Origin: UBA4716 sp036310525
Lineage (GTDB): Bacteria; Bacillota; Clostridia; UBA1381
Reading direction: 5' to 3'
Length of the DNA: 12,418 nt
NCBI GenBank assembly: GCA_036310525.1
Contig: JAXJRQ010000081.1
Span: 1-12,418, forward strand
Positions 1 through 5,900 of the stretch are shown here, piece after piece. Both the position numbers and the translations under genes were made by a program. Each line of letters begins with the position of its first letter. Within the stretch, counting starts at the first letter, position 1. The notes under the pieces were generated by a model. That model ran no database searches and was not told where the DNA came from. It saw nothing but the letters and a program-made list of their open reading frames with translations.

Positions 1-85
1 CTCCATCACTGTAAAATTTCCAAACGACTCCGTCAAGTTTGCATTCCCTGGGGTATTCACTTCTGGGAAAATGACCTTGAAATAA
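1..85. other. Non-FeoB sequence at window edge, possible junction
   Basis: This stretch lies where the FeoB GTPase domain should be encoded, but none of the three plus-strand frames gives recognisable G-protein motifs (no GxxxxGKS/T, no NKxD). The FeoB frame hits TAA at 83-85. A short minus-strand frame is open from about 93 to the left edge, and plus-strand frame 1 is open to a TGA at 115-117. Such short open frames carry little weight. An imperfect inverted repeat (CATTCCC near 41-47, GGGAAAATG near 65-73) is present. It may be the end of a mobile or repeated element inserted into feoB, a genomic rearrangement, or an assembly join; I cannot tell which. Confidence 0.4.
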
Positions 86-1606
86 CCACAGTACTATTTA
101 AAAGCACCGTATATTGAGGGTGATGTAAATTTAAGTGACAAAGCTTCGGTCGAGGCAGCGGACAGAAAGCGTTTTGAGTTTGTAAACAAAATCGTTGCCG
201 ATGTTGAAGAAAGAAAAGTCTATACAAATAAGAGAAACACTCAGGATAAAATTGATGCAGTTCTTACAAATAAATTTGCAGGTATAATTATATTTGCTGT
301 TGTAATGTTTTTAGTGTTTGACATTTCACAGTCAAGCTTCGGACCATTCCTTGCCGATACTCTTGTTGGCTGGATTGATGCTTTTTATGCATTGGCTGAA
401 GGCTGGCTTGAAGGCAGTTCGGATATTTTAAAGGCAATTCTGCTTGATGGTATTATCGGCGGTGTTGGTGCGGTTGTAGGCTTCTTACCTCTTGTAATGG
501 TTATGTACTTCCTGATTGCTTTGCTTGAGGACTGCGGTTATATGGCACGTGTAAGTGTTGTGCTTGACCCGATTTTCAAGAAGGTTGGTCTGTCGGGTAA
601 GTCGGTTATTCCTTTTGTAATCGGTACAGGCTGTGCAATTCCCGGAATTATGGCTTGCCGTACTATCCGTAATGAAAGAGAACGTCGTGCAACAGCGATG
701 CTTACTCCGTTTATGCCTTGTGGTGCAAAGCTTCCTGTCATTGCTCTTTTTGCGGGTGCATTTTTCGGTGAGGCTTCGTGGGTAGGTACACTGATGTACT
801 TTGTGGGCATAATTTTAATATTCCTCGGTGCTTTGCTGGTTAACAGAATTGCAGGACATAAAAACAGAAAATCCTATTTTATTATTGAACTTCCTGAATA
901 CAAGCTTCCAAGCATTAAGAGAGCGTTCCTTTCAATGTGTTCAAGAGGCTGGGCTTACATAGTAAAGGCAGGTACAATTATTCTTGTATGTAATGCCGTA
1001 GTACAGATTATGCAGACGTTTACATGGTCGTTTGCTGTTGCAGAAAATGCAGAAAATTCAATTCTTGCAACTATTGCAAACCCGATTGCATACATACTTA
1101 TTCCGGTTGTAGGCGTTAAGGCATGGCAGCTTGCCGCTGCAGCTGTAACAGGCTTTATTGCAAAAGAAAATGTTGTAGGTACGCTGGCGGTTTGTTATGT
1201 CGGACTTGAAAACCTTATTGATACAGAAGAACTTGCACTTATGGAAGGTGCAGGTGCAGAGGTTGCAGGTGTATTTGCTATCACAAAGGTTGCGGCTCTT
1301 GCATATCTGATGTTTAATTTGTTCACACCGCCATGCTTTGCGGCAATCGGTGCTATGAACTCAGAAATTAAAGACAAGAAATGGATGTTCGGCGGTATTG
1401 CGCTTCAGCTTGCTGTAGGATACACAATCGGATACCTTGTGTATCAGATTGGTACTGTTATTACGACAGGTGCTTTGGGCGTTGGATTTTTCCCGGGACT
1501 CATCGCAGTGGCTGTAATAGCAGCAATCGTAATATATCTTATCAGAAAAGCTGACAAAAAAATTGTTGAATATTCATTTTCATCAAAGAAAAATATGAAA
1601 ATGTAA
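86..1606 (+). CDS. feoB: FeoB ferrous iron transporter, C-terminal membrane part (5' end missing)
   Basis: FeoB imports Fe(II) across the cytoplasmic membrane using an N-terminal G domain and a C-terminal permease. Only the permease is present. From position 86 the frame is open for 506 codons. A charged linker (AADRKRFEFVNKIV, then KRNTQDKID) precedes a string of hydrophobic segments. Both FeoB gate motifs are visible: GTGCAIPGIMACRTIRNERE near 626-685 and PFMPCGAKLPVIALFAG near 707-757. A third typical stretch, NLFTPPCFAAIGAMNSEIKD, lies near 1316-1375. There is no in-frame start codon between 86 and 304. The first ATG is at 305, already inside the first membrane segment, so a translation starting there would give 433 residues with neither linker nor G domain. 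The gene is therefore broken, or its 5' end lies across an assembly or rearrangement junction. The family identity is certain; intactness is not. Confidence 0.85.
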   Translation, partial: PQYYLKAPYIEGDVNLSDKASVEAADRKRFEFVNKIVADVEERKVYTNKRNTQDKIDAVLTNKFAGIIIFAVVMFLVFDISQSSFGPFLADTLVGWIDAFYALAEGWLEGSSDILKAILLDGIIGGVGAVVGFLPLVMVMYFLIALLEDCGYMARVSVVLDPIFKKVGLSGKSVIPFVIGTGCAIPGIMACRTIRNERERRATAMLTPFMPCGAKLPVIALFAGAFFGEASWVGTLMYFVGIILIFLGALLVNRIAGHKNRKSYFIIELPEYKLPSIKRAFLSMCSRGWAYIVKAGTIILVCNAVVQIMQTFTWSFAVAENAENSILATIANPIAYILIPVVGVKAWQLAAAAVTGFIAKENVVGTLAVCYVGLENLIDTEELALMEGAGAEVAGVFAITKVAALAYLMFNLFTPPCFAAIGAMNSEIKDKKWMFGGIALQLAVGYTIGYLVYQIGTVITTGALGVGFFPGLIAVAVIAAIVIYLIRKADKKIVEYSFSSKKNMKM

Positions 1607-1621
1607 TAATGGAGAATGAAC

Positions 1622-1792
1622 ATGAAAGATATAATTGCAATAGCTATACTTATAGTTATTATAGGTGCTGCTGTCGCATACATTGTAAAAGCCAAGAAGA
1701 ATGGTGCAAAATGTATCGGTTGTCCTTCCGGATGCAATTGTTGCAGTAGCGGAGAGGAAGGCTCATGCAATTGCGGCTGCGGTGAAAAATAA
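1622..1792 (+). CDS. FeoB-associated Cys-rich membrane protein, 56 aa
   Basis: This small gene sits 15 bp after feoB. Residues 1-3 are polar, residues 4-22 form one hydrophobic membrane helix (IIAIAILIVIIGAAVAYIV), then comes a basic patch (KAKKNGAK). The tail has eight cysteines, at residues 31, 34, 38, 40, 41, 49, 51 and 53, and ends GCGEK. This is the architecture of the FeoB-associated Cys-rich membrane protein family, usually 50-60 residues and encoded just after feoB. The cysteine tail on the inner face probably handles iron or another metal next to the transporter, but the family has no settled biochemical role. The start at 1622 is chosen because GGAG at 1611-1614 is 7 nt upstream. 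An in-frame ATG at 1616 is too close to that site. Confidence 0.85.
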   Translation: MKDIIAIAILIVIIGAAVAYIVKAKKNGAKCIGCPSGCNCCSSGEEGSCNCGCGEK

Positions 1793-1808
1793 TTATTTTT
1801 ATAAATAT

Positions 1809-1835
1809 AAGGAGGAGCGTTGGCTTCTCCTTTTT
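1809..1835 (+). terminator. Rho-independent terminator after the feoB operon
   Basis: A 10-bp stem (AAGGAGGAGC at 1809-1818 with GCTTCTCCTT at 1823-1832, one G-U pair) closes on a GTTG loop and runs into a T tract to 1835. It separates the feo genes from the mtnN promoter that begins 17 bp later. Confidence 0.9.
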
Positions 1836-1851
1836 GCTTGTTAAACGTTTA

Positions 1852-1880
1852 TTGACAAAAGAGTAAATTTATTTTATAAT
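1852..1880 (+). promoter_or_regulatory. Sigma-A promoter of mtnN-luxS
   Basis: A perfect -35 (TTGACA, 1852-1857), a 17-bp spacer and a perfect -10 (TATAAT, 1875-1880) predict transcription from about 1887. The -10 overlaps the ATG at 1880, so that upstream ATG cannot be the mtnN start. Confidence 0.9.
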
Positions 1881-1918
1881 TGATTCATATTAACGACATA
1901 TCAGGAAAGGAAAATATT

Positions 1919-2623
1919 ATGCGTATAGGAATAATCGGAGCTATGGACATTGAGGTTCAGGCATTGAAGGAAATGATGGATAATCCACAGGTGGAGAAGA
2001 TCAGCTCTGTGGAATTTTACAGCGGAAAAATTATGAATATAGATACGGTTGTTGCCGTAGCGGGTGTGGGAAAAGTTAATGCGGCAGTATGTGCGCAGAC
2101 TATGATTTTAAAATATGCACCCGATTATATTATTAATACCGGTGTTGCAGGCGGACTTTCGCCTGAGCTTGAAATCGGTGATATAGCTGTAGCAGATAAG
2201 GTGTGTGAACACGACATGGACACTTCGCCGGTGGGTGATGAGCTTGGATTTATAACAGGTATAAATAAAGTTTATATGGAGTGCGATAAGGATATTGTAA
2301 AGCTGATGTATGATGCGGCAAATGCGGTTGATGATATTAAGGCGATTTCAGGAACTGTTGCGTCGGGAGACCAGTTTATAGCTTCAGATGCACAGCGTAA
2401 TTTCATAAAGGAGAATTTTAATGCGATTGCGGCTGAAATGGAGGGTGCGTCTATTGGTCATGTATGTACGATGAACGGTGTAAAGTTTGGCGTTTTGCGT
2501 GCAATTTCCGATGGTGCCAACAGTGACAGTGTTGTTGATTTTCCGACATTTACAAAAATGGCAGTGAAAAATACTGTTGAGATTATAAAAAATATGTTTG
2601 AAAAGCTGGGAGATAGAAAATGA
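1919..2623 (+). CDS. mtnN: 5'-methylthioadenosine/S-adenosylhomocysteine nucleosidase
   Basis: MtnN (Pfs) cleaves adenine from S-adenosylhomocysteine and methylthioadenosine in the cytosol. It yields S-ribosylhomocysteine, the LuxS substrate, and feeds methionine salvage. The 234-residue product matches the family length. Visible motifs are the N-terminal MRIGIIGAMDIEV with catalytic-position Glu12, NTGVAGGL at 73-80, ASGDQFI near 148-154, AAEMEGASI with the ribose-binding Glu at 175, and AISDGAN with the catalytic Asp at 198. The start at 1919 is chosen over the ATG at 1880 because AGGAAAGG at 1903-1910 is 8 nt upstream, the family N-terminus begins exactly there, and the earlier ATG lies in the promoter. 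Its last codons overlap the luxS start (ATGA), so the two genes are translationally coupled. Confidence 0.95.
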   Translation: MRIGIIGAMDIEVQALKEMMDNPQVEKISSVEFYSGKIMNIDTVVAVAGVGKVNAAVCAQTMILKYAPDYIINTGVAGGLSPELEIGDIAVADKVCEHDMDTSPVGDELGFITGINKVYMECDKDIVKLMYDAANAVDDIKAISGTVASGDQFIASDAQRNFIKENFNAIAAEMEGASIGHVCTMNGVKFGVLRAISDGANSDSVVDFPTFTKMAVKNTVEIIKNMFEKLGDRK

Positions 2624-3090
2624 AAAAGATAAAAAGCTTTTGCGTAGACCATACAAAGCTTGGTGAGGGAATATACCTTTCAAGAGTTGACGGCGACTGC
2701 AAAACGTACGATTTACGCTTTTGCAGACCCAATACGGGTGTGGTGCTTGATAATGTGACCATGCACACGATTGAACATATGCTTGCAACGTTTTCGAGAA
2801 ATTCAGAATTTGATGAAAGCGTAGTTTATTTCGGACCTATGGGATGTCAGACGGGATTTTATCTGCTTATGCGTGATGATGTTTCAGAAAAAGATGTTTT
2901 AAGACTCGTCAAGGATATTCTTTTAAAAACAATAGAATATGATGGCAAGGTTTTCGGTGCGAGTGAGATTGAGTGTGGAAACTACAGAACACTTGACCTT
3001 GCACCTTGTAAAAAAGCCTGTATGGAATATTATGAAATAATAAAAGATATTGAGAAAATCGAAAACTACGATGAAGTAAATGCAAAATAA
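2620..3090 (+). CDS. luxS: S-ribosylhomocysteine lyase (AI-2 synthesis)
   Basis: LuxS is a cytosolic Fe(II) enzyme that splits S-ribosylhomocysteine into homocysteine and DPD, the precursor of autoinducer-2. The 156-residue length is normal. The metal site is intact: HTIEHMLAT supplies His49 and His53 with Glu52, and ECGNYRTLDL supplies Cys119. The catalytic Cys76 is in FGPMGCQTGFYL. The ATG overlaps the mtnN stop by 4 nt, so product and substrate enzymes are made together from the promoter at 1852. Whether AI-2 is a signal here or only a by-product of SAM recycling cannot be read from the sequence; no lsr-type transport or receptor gene lies in the window. Confidence 0.96.
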   Translation: MKKIKSFCVDHTKLGEGIYLSRVDGDCKTYDLRFCRPNTGVVLDNVTMHTIEHMLATFSRNSEFDESVVYFGPMGCQTGFYLLMRDDVSEKDVLRLVKDILLKTIEYDGKVFGASEIECGNYRTLDLAPCKKACMEYYEIIKDIEKIENYDEVNAK

Positions 3091-3092
3091 AC

Positions 3093-3133
3093 CAACAAAA
3101 ACAACGTATCATTGTGATACGTTGTTTTTGTTG
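3093..3133. terminator. Bidirectional terminator between luxS and the phosphatase gene
   Basis: A perfect 19-bp inverted repeat (3093-3111 with 3115-3133) surrounds a TTG loop. The outer part of the stem is A-rich on the left and T-rich on the right, so each strand ends in a T-rich arm and the hairpin can stop transcription from both convergent genes. It begins 3 bp after the luxS stop and touches the stop codon of the minus-strand gene at 3134. Confidence 0.92.
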
Positions 3134-3592
3134 TTACAGTCTGCTTGTAATAAATTTCAACAGCTCATTGCAACCCTCGTATACATCCTCATACGTGCGG
3201 TCAAAATTTCCGGTGTACCAGGGGTCGGCAATGTCACCGCCACGATTGGTAAAATCCAAAAGCTTGCATACCTTGTTTTCTGTATCTCTTCCGATAATTC
3301 TTGATATGTTTCTGATGTTTTGCGAATCCATTGCAATGATGTAATCATAGTCCCTGTAATCGGTTTTCGTAAGCTGACGGGCATATTTTCCTTCGGTGGA
3401 AATTCCGAATTCGGCAAGCTTTTTGCGTGTTCCGTAATGTACGCTATTACCGATTTCTTCACGGCTTGTAGCCGAAGAAGCGACGTGTATTTTATCACTT
3501 AGCTTTTCTTTTTGTACCATATCACGGAAAACAAATTCAGCCATAGGACTGCGGCATATATTTCCGTGACAAACAAACATAACCTTTATCAT
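3134..3592 (-). CDS. Low-molecular-weight protein tyrosine phosphatase
   Basis: The 152-residue protein has the LMW-PTP/arsenate reductase fold signature. The N-terminal P-loop VCHGNICRS has nucleophile Cys8, Cys13 and Arg14, and DPWYTGNFDRTYEDV near 123 supplies the general acid Asp123. It probably removes phosphate from protein tyrosine (or arginine) residues in the cytosol. The DPWYTG loop and paired cysteines fit a phosphatase better than an arsenate reductase, but the substrate is unknown. A GAGG-type ribosome site lies just upstream of the start. The gene stands alone, with its own promoter facing away from the TSCPD gene and its terminator shared with luxS. Confidence 0.92.
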   Translation of the reverse strand: MIKVMFVCHGNICRSPMAEFVFRDMVQKEKLSDKIHVASSATSREEIGNSVHYGTRKKLAEFGISTEGKYARQLTKTDYRDYDYIIAMDSQNIRNISRIIGRDTENKVCKLLDFTNRGGDIADPWYTGNFDRTYEDVYEGCNELLKFITSRL

Positions 3593-3622
3593 ATCTCTAC
3601 CTCATTAACGTATTATGCTAAC

Positions 3623-3651
3623 ATTATAGCACATATTGAGGAGGAATTCAA
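3623..3651 (-). promoter_or_regulatory. Promoter of the LMW phosphatase gene
   Basis: Read on the minus strand: -35 TTGAAT (3651-3646), a 17-bp spacer and a perfect -10 TATAAT (3628-3623). The predicted start near 3616 leaves a leader of about 24 nt before the start codon at 3592. Confidence 0.75.
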
Positions 3652-3677
3652 TCATATAAAAATGATGTTTTATTTAC

Positions 3678-3706
3678 TTGCAAAAATCTGAAAATTATTG
3701 TATAAT
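3678..3706 (+). promoter_or_regulatory. Promoter of the TSCPD gene
   Basis: -35 TTGCAA (3678-3683), a 17-bp spacer and -10 TATAAT (3701-3706). It lies back to back with the minus-strand promoter, with 26 bp between the two -35 boxes. Confidence 0.75.
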
Positions 3707-3755
3707 GATTTTAAAGGTTTTGTAAGATAAACAATAAAGAAAAGAGGAATAAAAA

Positions 3756-4007
3756 ATGGCGCATTATTCATATATACCGAGAGGTGTGTGTTCGGTGAAG
3801 ATTGATTTTGATGTTGAAAATGATATTGTGAAAAATATCAGATTCACACGTGGTTGCAGCGGAAATACTCAGGGAGTGGCAAAGCTTGCTGAAGGAATGC
3901 ATATAGACGATATAATTGCAAGATTAAAAAACACAGACTGTAACGGCAGAGGTACTTCGTGTCCCGATCAGCTTGCAAAGGCTCTTGAAGCGGCAAAAAA
4001 TCAGTAA
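3756..4007 (+). CDS. TSCPD-domain small protein (TIGR03905-type), function unknown
   Basis: An 83-residue protein made almost entirely of one TSCPD domain. The family-naming motif is at 67-71, preceded by CNGRGTSC. Four cysteines (12, 34, 62, 69) are well spaced for binding a metal ion, and FTRGCSGNTQGVAKL around 30-44 is typical of the stand-alone family seen in Clostridia. The same domain occurs at the C-terminus of some B12-dependent ribonucleotide reductases, where it is thought to bind metal; the role of the free-standing version is not established. AGAGGA at 3743-3748 is a good ribosome site for the ATG. The gene has its own promoter and is followed by a strong hairpin, so it can be expressed as a single-gene unit. 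Confidence 0.88.
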   Translation: MAHYSYIPRGVCSVKIDFDVENDIVKNIRFTRGCSGNTQGVAKLAEGMHIDDIIARLKNTDCNGRGTSCPDQLAKALEAAKNQ

Positions 4008-4021
4008 TATTTCTGAAAAAG

Positions 4022-4057
4022 TAATCATATACTGTACTGTATATGATTATTTTTTTT
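4022..4057 (+). terminator. Terminator or attenuator-like hairpin between the TSCPD and GerMN genes
   Basis: A perfect 11-bp stem (TAATCATATAC at 4022-4032, GTATATGATTA at 4039-4049), a 6-nt loop and eight T residues (4050-4057). The stem is AT-rich, so it may be leaky. The T tract ends at the base before AGGAGG (4058-4063), the ribosome site of the next gene. Confidence 0.8.
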
Positions 4058-4071
4058 AGGAGGACAAGCTG

Positions 4072-4563
4072 ATGATGAGGATAATTTTATTTGTTTTAAT
4101 TCTGACTTTAAGTTTTTCGACTGTAGCGATCGGTTGCAGTGATACTATGGAAAATGTAAATGTTAAGGTGTATTTTGTGGATGCCGGAATTATGAAACTG
4201 ATGTCACACAGCACAAGTGTATTAAAAAGCACACCTGAGCATCAGGCTAAATGCGTAATTAATGAGCTTATTAAGGGGAAGGATGAAAATACAAAAATCC
4301 GACGCCTTATTCCTGATATAAAAAGATGTATGAGTGTGCGTGTGAACGGAAAAACGGCATACGTAAACATCAAAGAAAAAATGATAAGCTCACATCCTGA
4401 CGGACGTGAGCTTGAGCTTTTGACTGTTTATCAGATTGTAAATTCCCTCACAAGCATAGAAGGTATAGAAAATGTACGCTTTTCAATTAACGGTCGTGTA
4501 CAGAAAAACTTTATGGGTTATCTTGATATGCGTGAAATTTTCACTTCTGACCTTACGGTATAA
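4072..4563 (+). CDS. GerMN-domain lipoprotein
   Basis: The 163-residue product starts with a lipoprotein signal: MMR, a hydrophobic run (IILFVLILTLSFSTV), then the lipobox AIGC with Cys22 as the predicted lipidated residue. The rest fits one GerMN (sporulation/spore germination) domain: VKVYFVDAG near 32-40, HQAKCVINELIKG near 57-69, and the C-terminal TVYQIVNSLTSIEGIENVRFSING near 118-141. It should sit on the outer face of the membrane. The exact function is unknown; GerMN proteins are linked to spore assembly or germination, but some non-sporulating Firmicutes carry them. AGGAGG at 4058-4063 is 8 nt before the ATG at 4072; the ATG at 4075 is a possible alternative. No promoter is evident between the preceding hairpin and the start. 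Its 3' end overlaps tmcAL by 11 bp, tail to tail. Confidence 0.85.
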   Translation: MMRIILFVLILTLSFSTVAIGCSDTMENVNVKVYFVDAGIMKLMSHSTSVLKSTPEHQAKCVINELIKGKDENTKIRRLIPDIKRCMSVRVNGKTAYVNIKEKMISSHPDGRELELLTVYQIVNSLTSIEGIENVRFSINGRVQKNFMGYLDMREIFTSDLTV

Positions 4564-5707
4564 TTACGGGCGAGGTTTTAAAATCAAGCCCTGAAATACG
4601 TTTATCTGCATCATTGCACGCAAGTGCAAATAAGTCGGTGGTACGTATTTCGGCATTGAAAATCTCGTCATTCTGCTTGAAATCGGCGGTTTTTGTTATA
4701 ATATGCAAATCAGAAGCATCTTTAATTCTGTTAAGAAGCGACATACCCGTTTTATTCATGCCAAGAACCCTTACATACGAAGGAGTTTTTGCACATAAAT
4801 CCTTTGTCAGGCCGAGTACACACGATAAAATAATACGGTTTATACGTGTTCTGGTGTATCTTTTTGTTTTAATATTATCTATAAGGCTCTGTACGGTACC
4901 ATAATCGTAAGAGAGCTTTTTTATTCTGTTTTCAAGTCCTTCGCTGACATCATTAATGTTTTTTATATATTCAACATCTGCATTTCTTAATGTGTGAAGG
5001 ATGATGTTATCAATGTTTTTCAAATCGTATTGTATAAAATCCGTACAGATATTTAGAGGGATATATTCCGAATAATTTTCACCGCTTTTTATCATATTAC
5101 GTATAGCGGATGCACTTGCAATATTATCTTCTGCATGTAAATCATGATAGCCGGTACCGGTACGCTCGGTGGTTTTGGGTGTGATTGAGCTGTTAAGCTG
5201 CATAAGTGAGCGTATATATTCGATTGCGAGTATATTGTTTGGCGTTTTTAAAATATCACCGAGCAGATTTTCGTATGCCATTTGCCGTGCAGTGGGGTAG
5301 TTCAGACCGCTGTCAAGTAATGCTTTTATTTTTTCGGAAATTTCAGGGGATTCATTTTCAAGAAGCTCTGCGGCATGTATGAGTTTTGCAGTATTACCGT
5401 CTTCCGAACCAAAATACAGCTCATCAATGATATTTAATGAGTTTAAAATATTAACTGCACCGAATGCAAATTTCTGTGCAGTATTTAATGCATAAACAGA
5501 CGGAAGCTCAATCACAAGGTCAACGCCGTTTAAGAGCGCCATTTTTGCACGGGTCCATTTATCCGTAATGGCAACGTCACCACGCTGAACCATATTACCG
5601 CTCATAATTGCCACAACAGCAGAACAGTCTTTTCTCATGCAGTCAATAAGATATTTGTGACCGTTATGAAAAATATTATATTCAGCAATCACTGCGCCTG
5701 TTTTCAT
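4553..5707 (-). CDS. tmcAL: tRNA(Met) cytidine acetate ligase
   Basis: TmcAL (formerly YlbM) activates acetate with ATP and acetylates the wobble cytidine (ac4C34) of elongator tRNA-Met. The 384-residue length is slightly under the usual ~400. The N-terminal nucleotidyltransferase core is clear: GAVIAEYNIFHNGHKYL with the HxGH-type motif at 14-17, MSGNMVQRGDVAITDKWTRA at 35-54, ELYFGSEDGN near 96-105, then TPNNILAIEYIRSL at 155-168 and SASAIRN near 198-204. A plus-to-minus convergent overlap of 11 bp with the GerMN gene means the stop codon lies inside that gene's last codons. On its own strand AGGGG lies about 8 nt before the ATG. The same family was long annotated as 'nucleotidyltransferase'; the acetate ligase role is by homology. 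Confidence 0.92.
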   Translation of the reverse strand: MKTGAVIAEYNIFHNGHKYLIDCMRKDCSAVVAIMSGNMVQRGDVAITDKWTRAKMALLNGVDLVIELPSVYALNTAQKFAFGAVNILNSLNIIDELYFGSEDGNTAKLIHAAELLENESPEISEKIKALLDSGLNYPTARQMAYENLLGDILKTPNNILAIEYIRSLMQLNSSITPKTTERTGTGYHDLHAEDNIASASAIRNMIKSGENYSEYIPLNICTDFIQYDLKNIDNIILHTLRNADVEYIKNINDVSEGLENRIKKLSYDYGTVQSLIDNIKTKRYTRTRINRIILSCVLGLTKDLCAKTPSYVRVLGMNKTGMSLLNRIKDASDLHIITKTADFKQNDEIFNAEIRTTDLFALACNDADKRISGLDFKTSPVIIP

Positions 5708-5742
5708 TATAAAAACCCCTTTTTGTGAAATAATTTATACTT

Positions 5743-5748
5743 ATTATA
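5743..5748 (-). promoter_or_regulatory. Likely -10 element for tmcAL
   Basis: On the minus strand TATAAT reads from 5748 to 5743, about 36 nt before the tmcAL start codon. I see no good -35 box at 16-18 bp upstream (TATACT at best), so the promoter is either weak or not this one. Confidence 0.4.
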
Positions 5749-5810
5749 CAACAAAATCATTAAAAAGTATAGCATGAATTTTTAAATCTACTAATATTAT
5801 CAAAAATCTA

Positions 5811-5839
5811 TTGACAAACTATAAAAAGTACAGTACAAT
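5811..5839 (+). promoter_or_regulatory. Sigma-A promoter of nifS-iscU
   Basis: A perfect -35 TTGACA (5811-5816), a 17-bp spacer and -10 TACAAT (5834-5839). The predicted start is near 5846, which places the palindrome at 5849-5872 right at the start of the transcript. Confidence 0.88.
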
Positions 5840-5848
5840 AATACCAAG

Positions 5849-5872
5849 ACATATGAATGACTGTTCATATGT
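5849..5872. promoter_or_regulatory. Operator-like palindrome in the nifS leader
   Basis: Perfect 9-bp arms, ACATATGAA (5849-5857) and TTCATATGT (5864-5872), are separated by TGACTG. The site spans about +4 to +27 of the predicted transcript and ends 15 bp before the AGGAG ribosome site. Its size and position fit a dimeric repressor operator. No T tract follows, so it is not a terminator. The regulator is unknown; an Rrf2/IscR-type or TetR-type protein would be a reasonable guess from the pathway and site shape. Confidence 0.55.
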
Positions 5873-5900
5873 ATCTTATACAGTGTGAGGAGATGATTAT

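Noticed and set aside
1..117. Short open frames at the left edge as a protein-coding gene
   Set aside because: Thirty-odd open codons in several frames at a sequence edge are weak evidence, and I do not recognise the translations with confidence.
1880..1918. Upstream ATG extending mtnN by 13 codons
   Set aside because: The ATG overlaps the -10 box of the predicted promoter, has no ribosome site, and the family N-terminus starts at 1919.
2384..2788. 134-codon minus-strand frame across mtnN and luxS
   Set aside because: It spans the overlap of two well-supported plus-strand genes and shows no independent coding signal.
3650..3667. Small inverted repeat ATCAT-ATAAAA-ATGAT between the divergent promoters
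   Set aside because: Five-base AT-rich arms are expected by chance in sequence of this composition.
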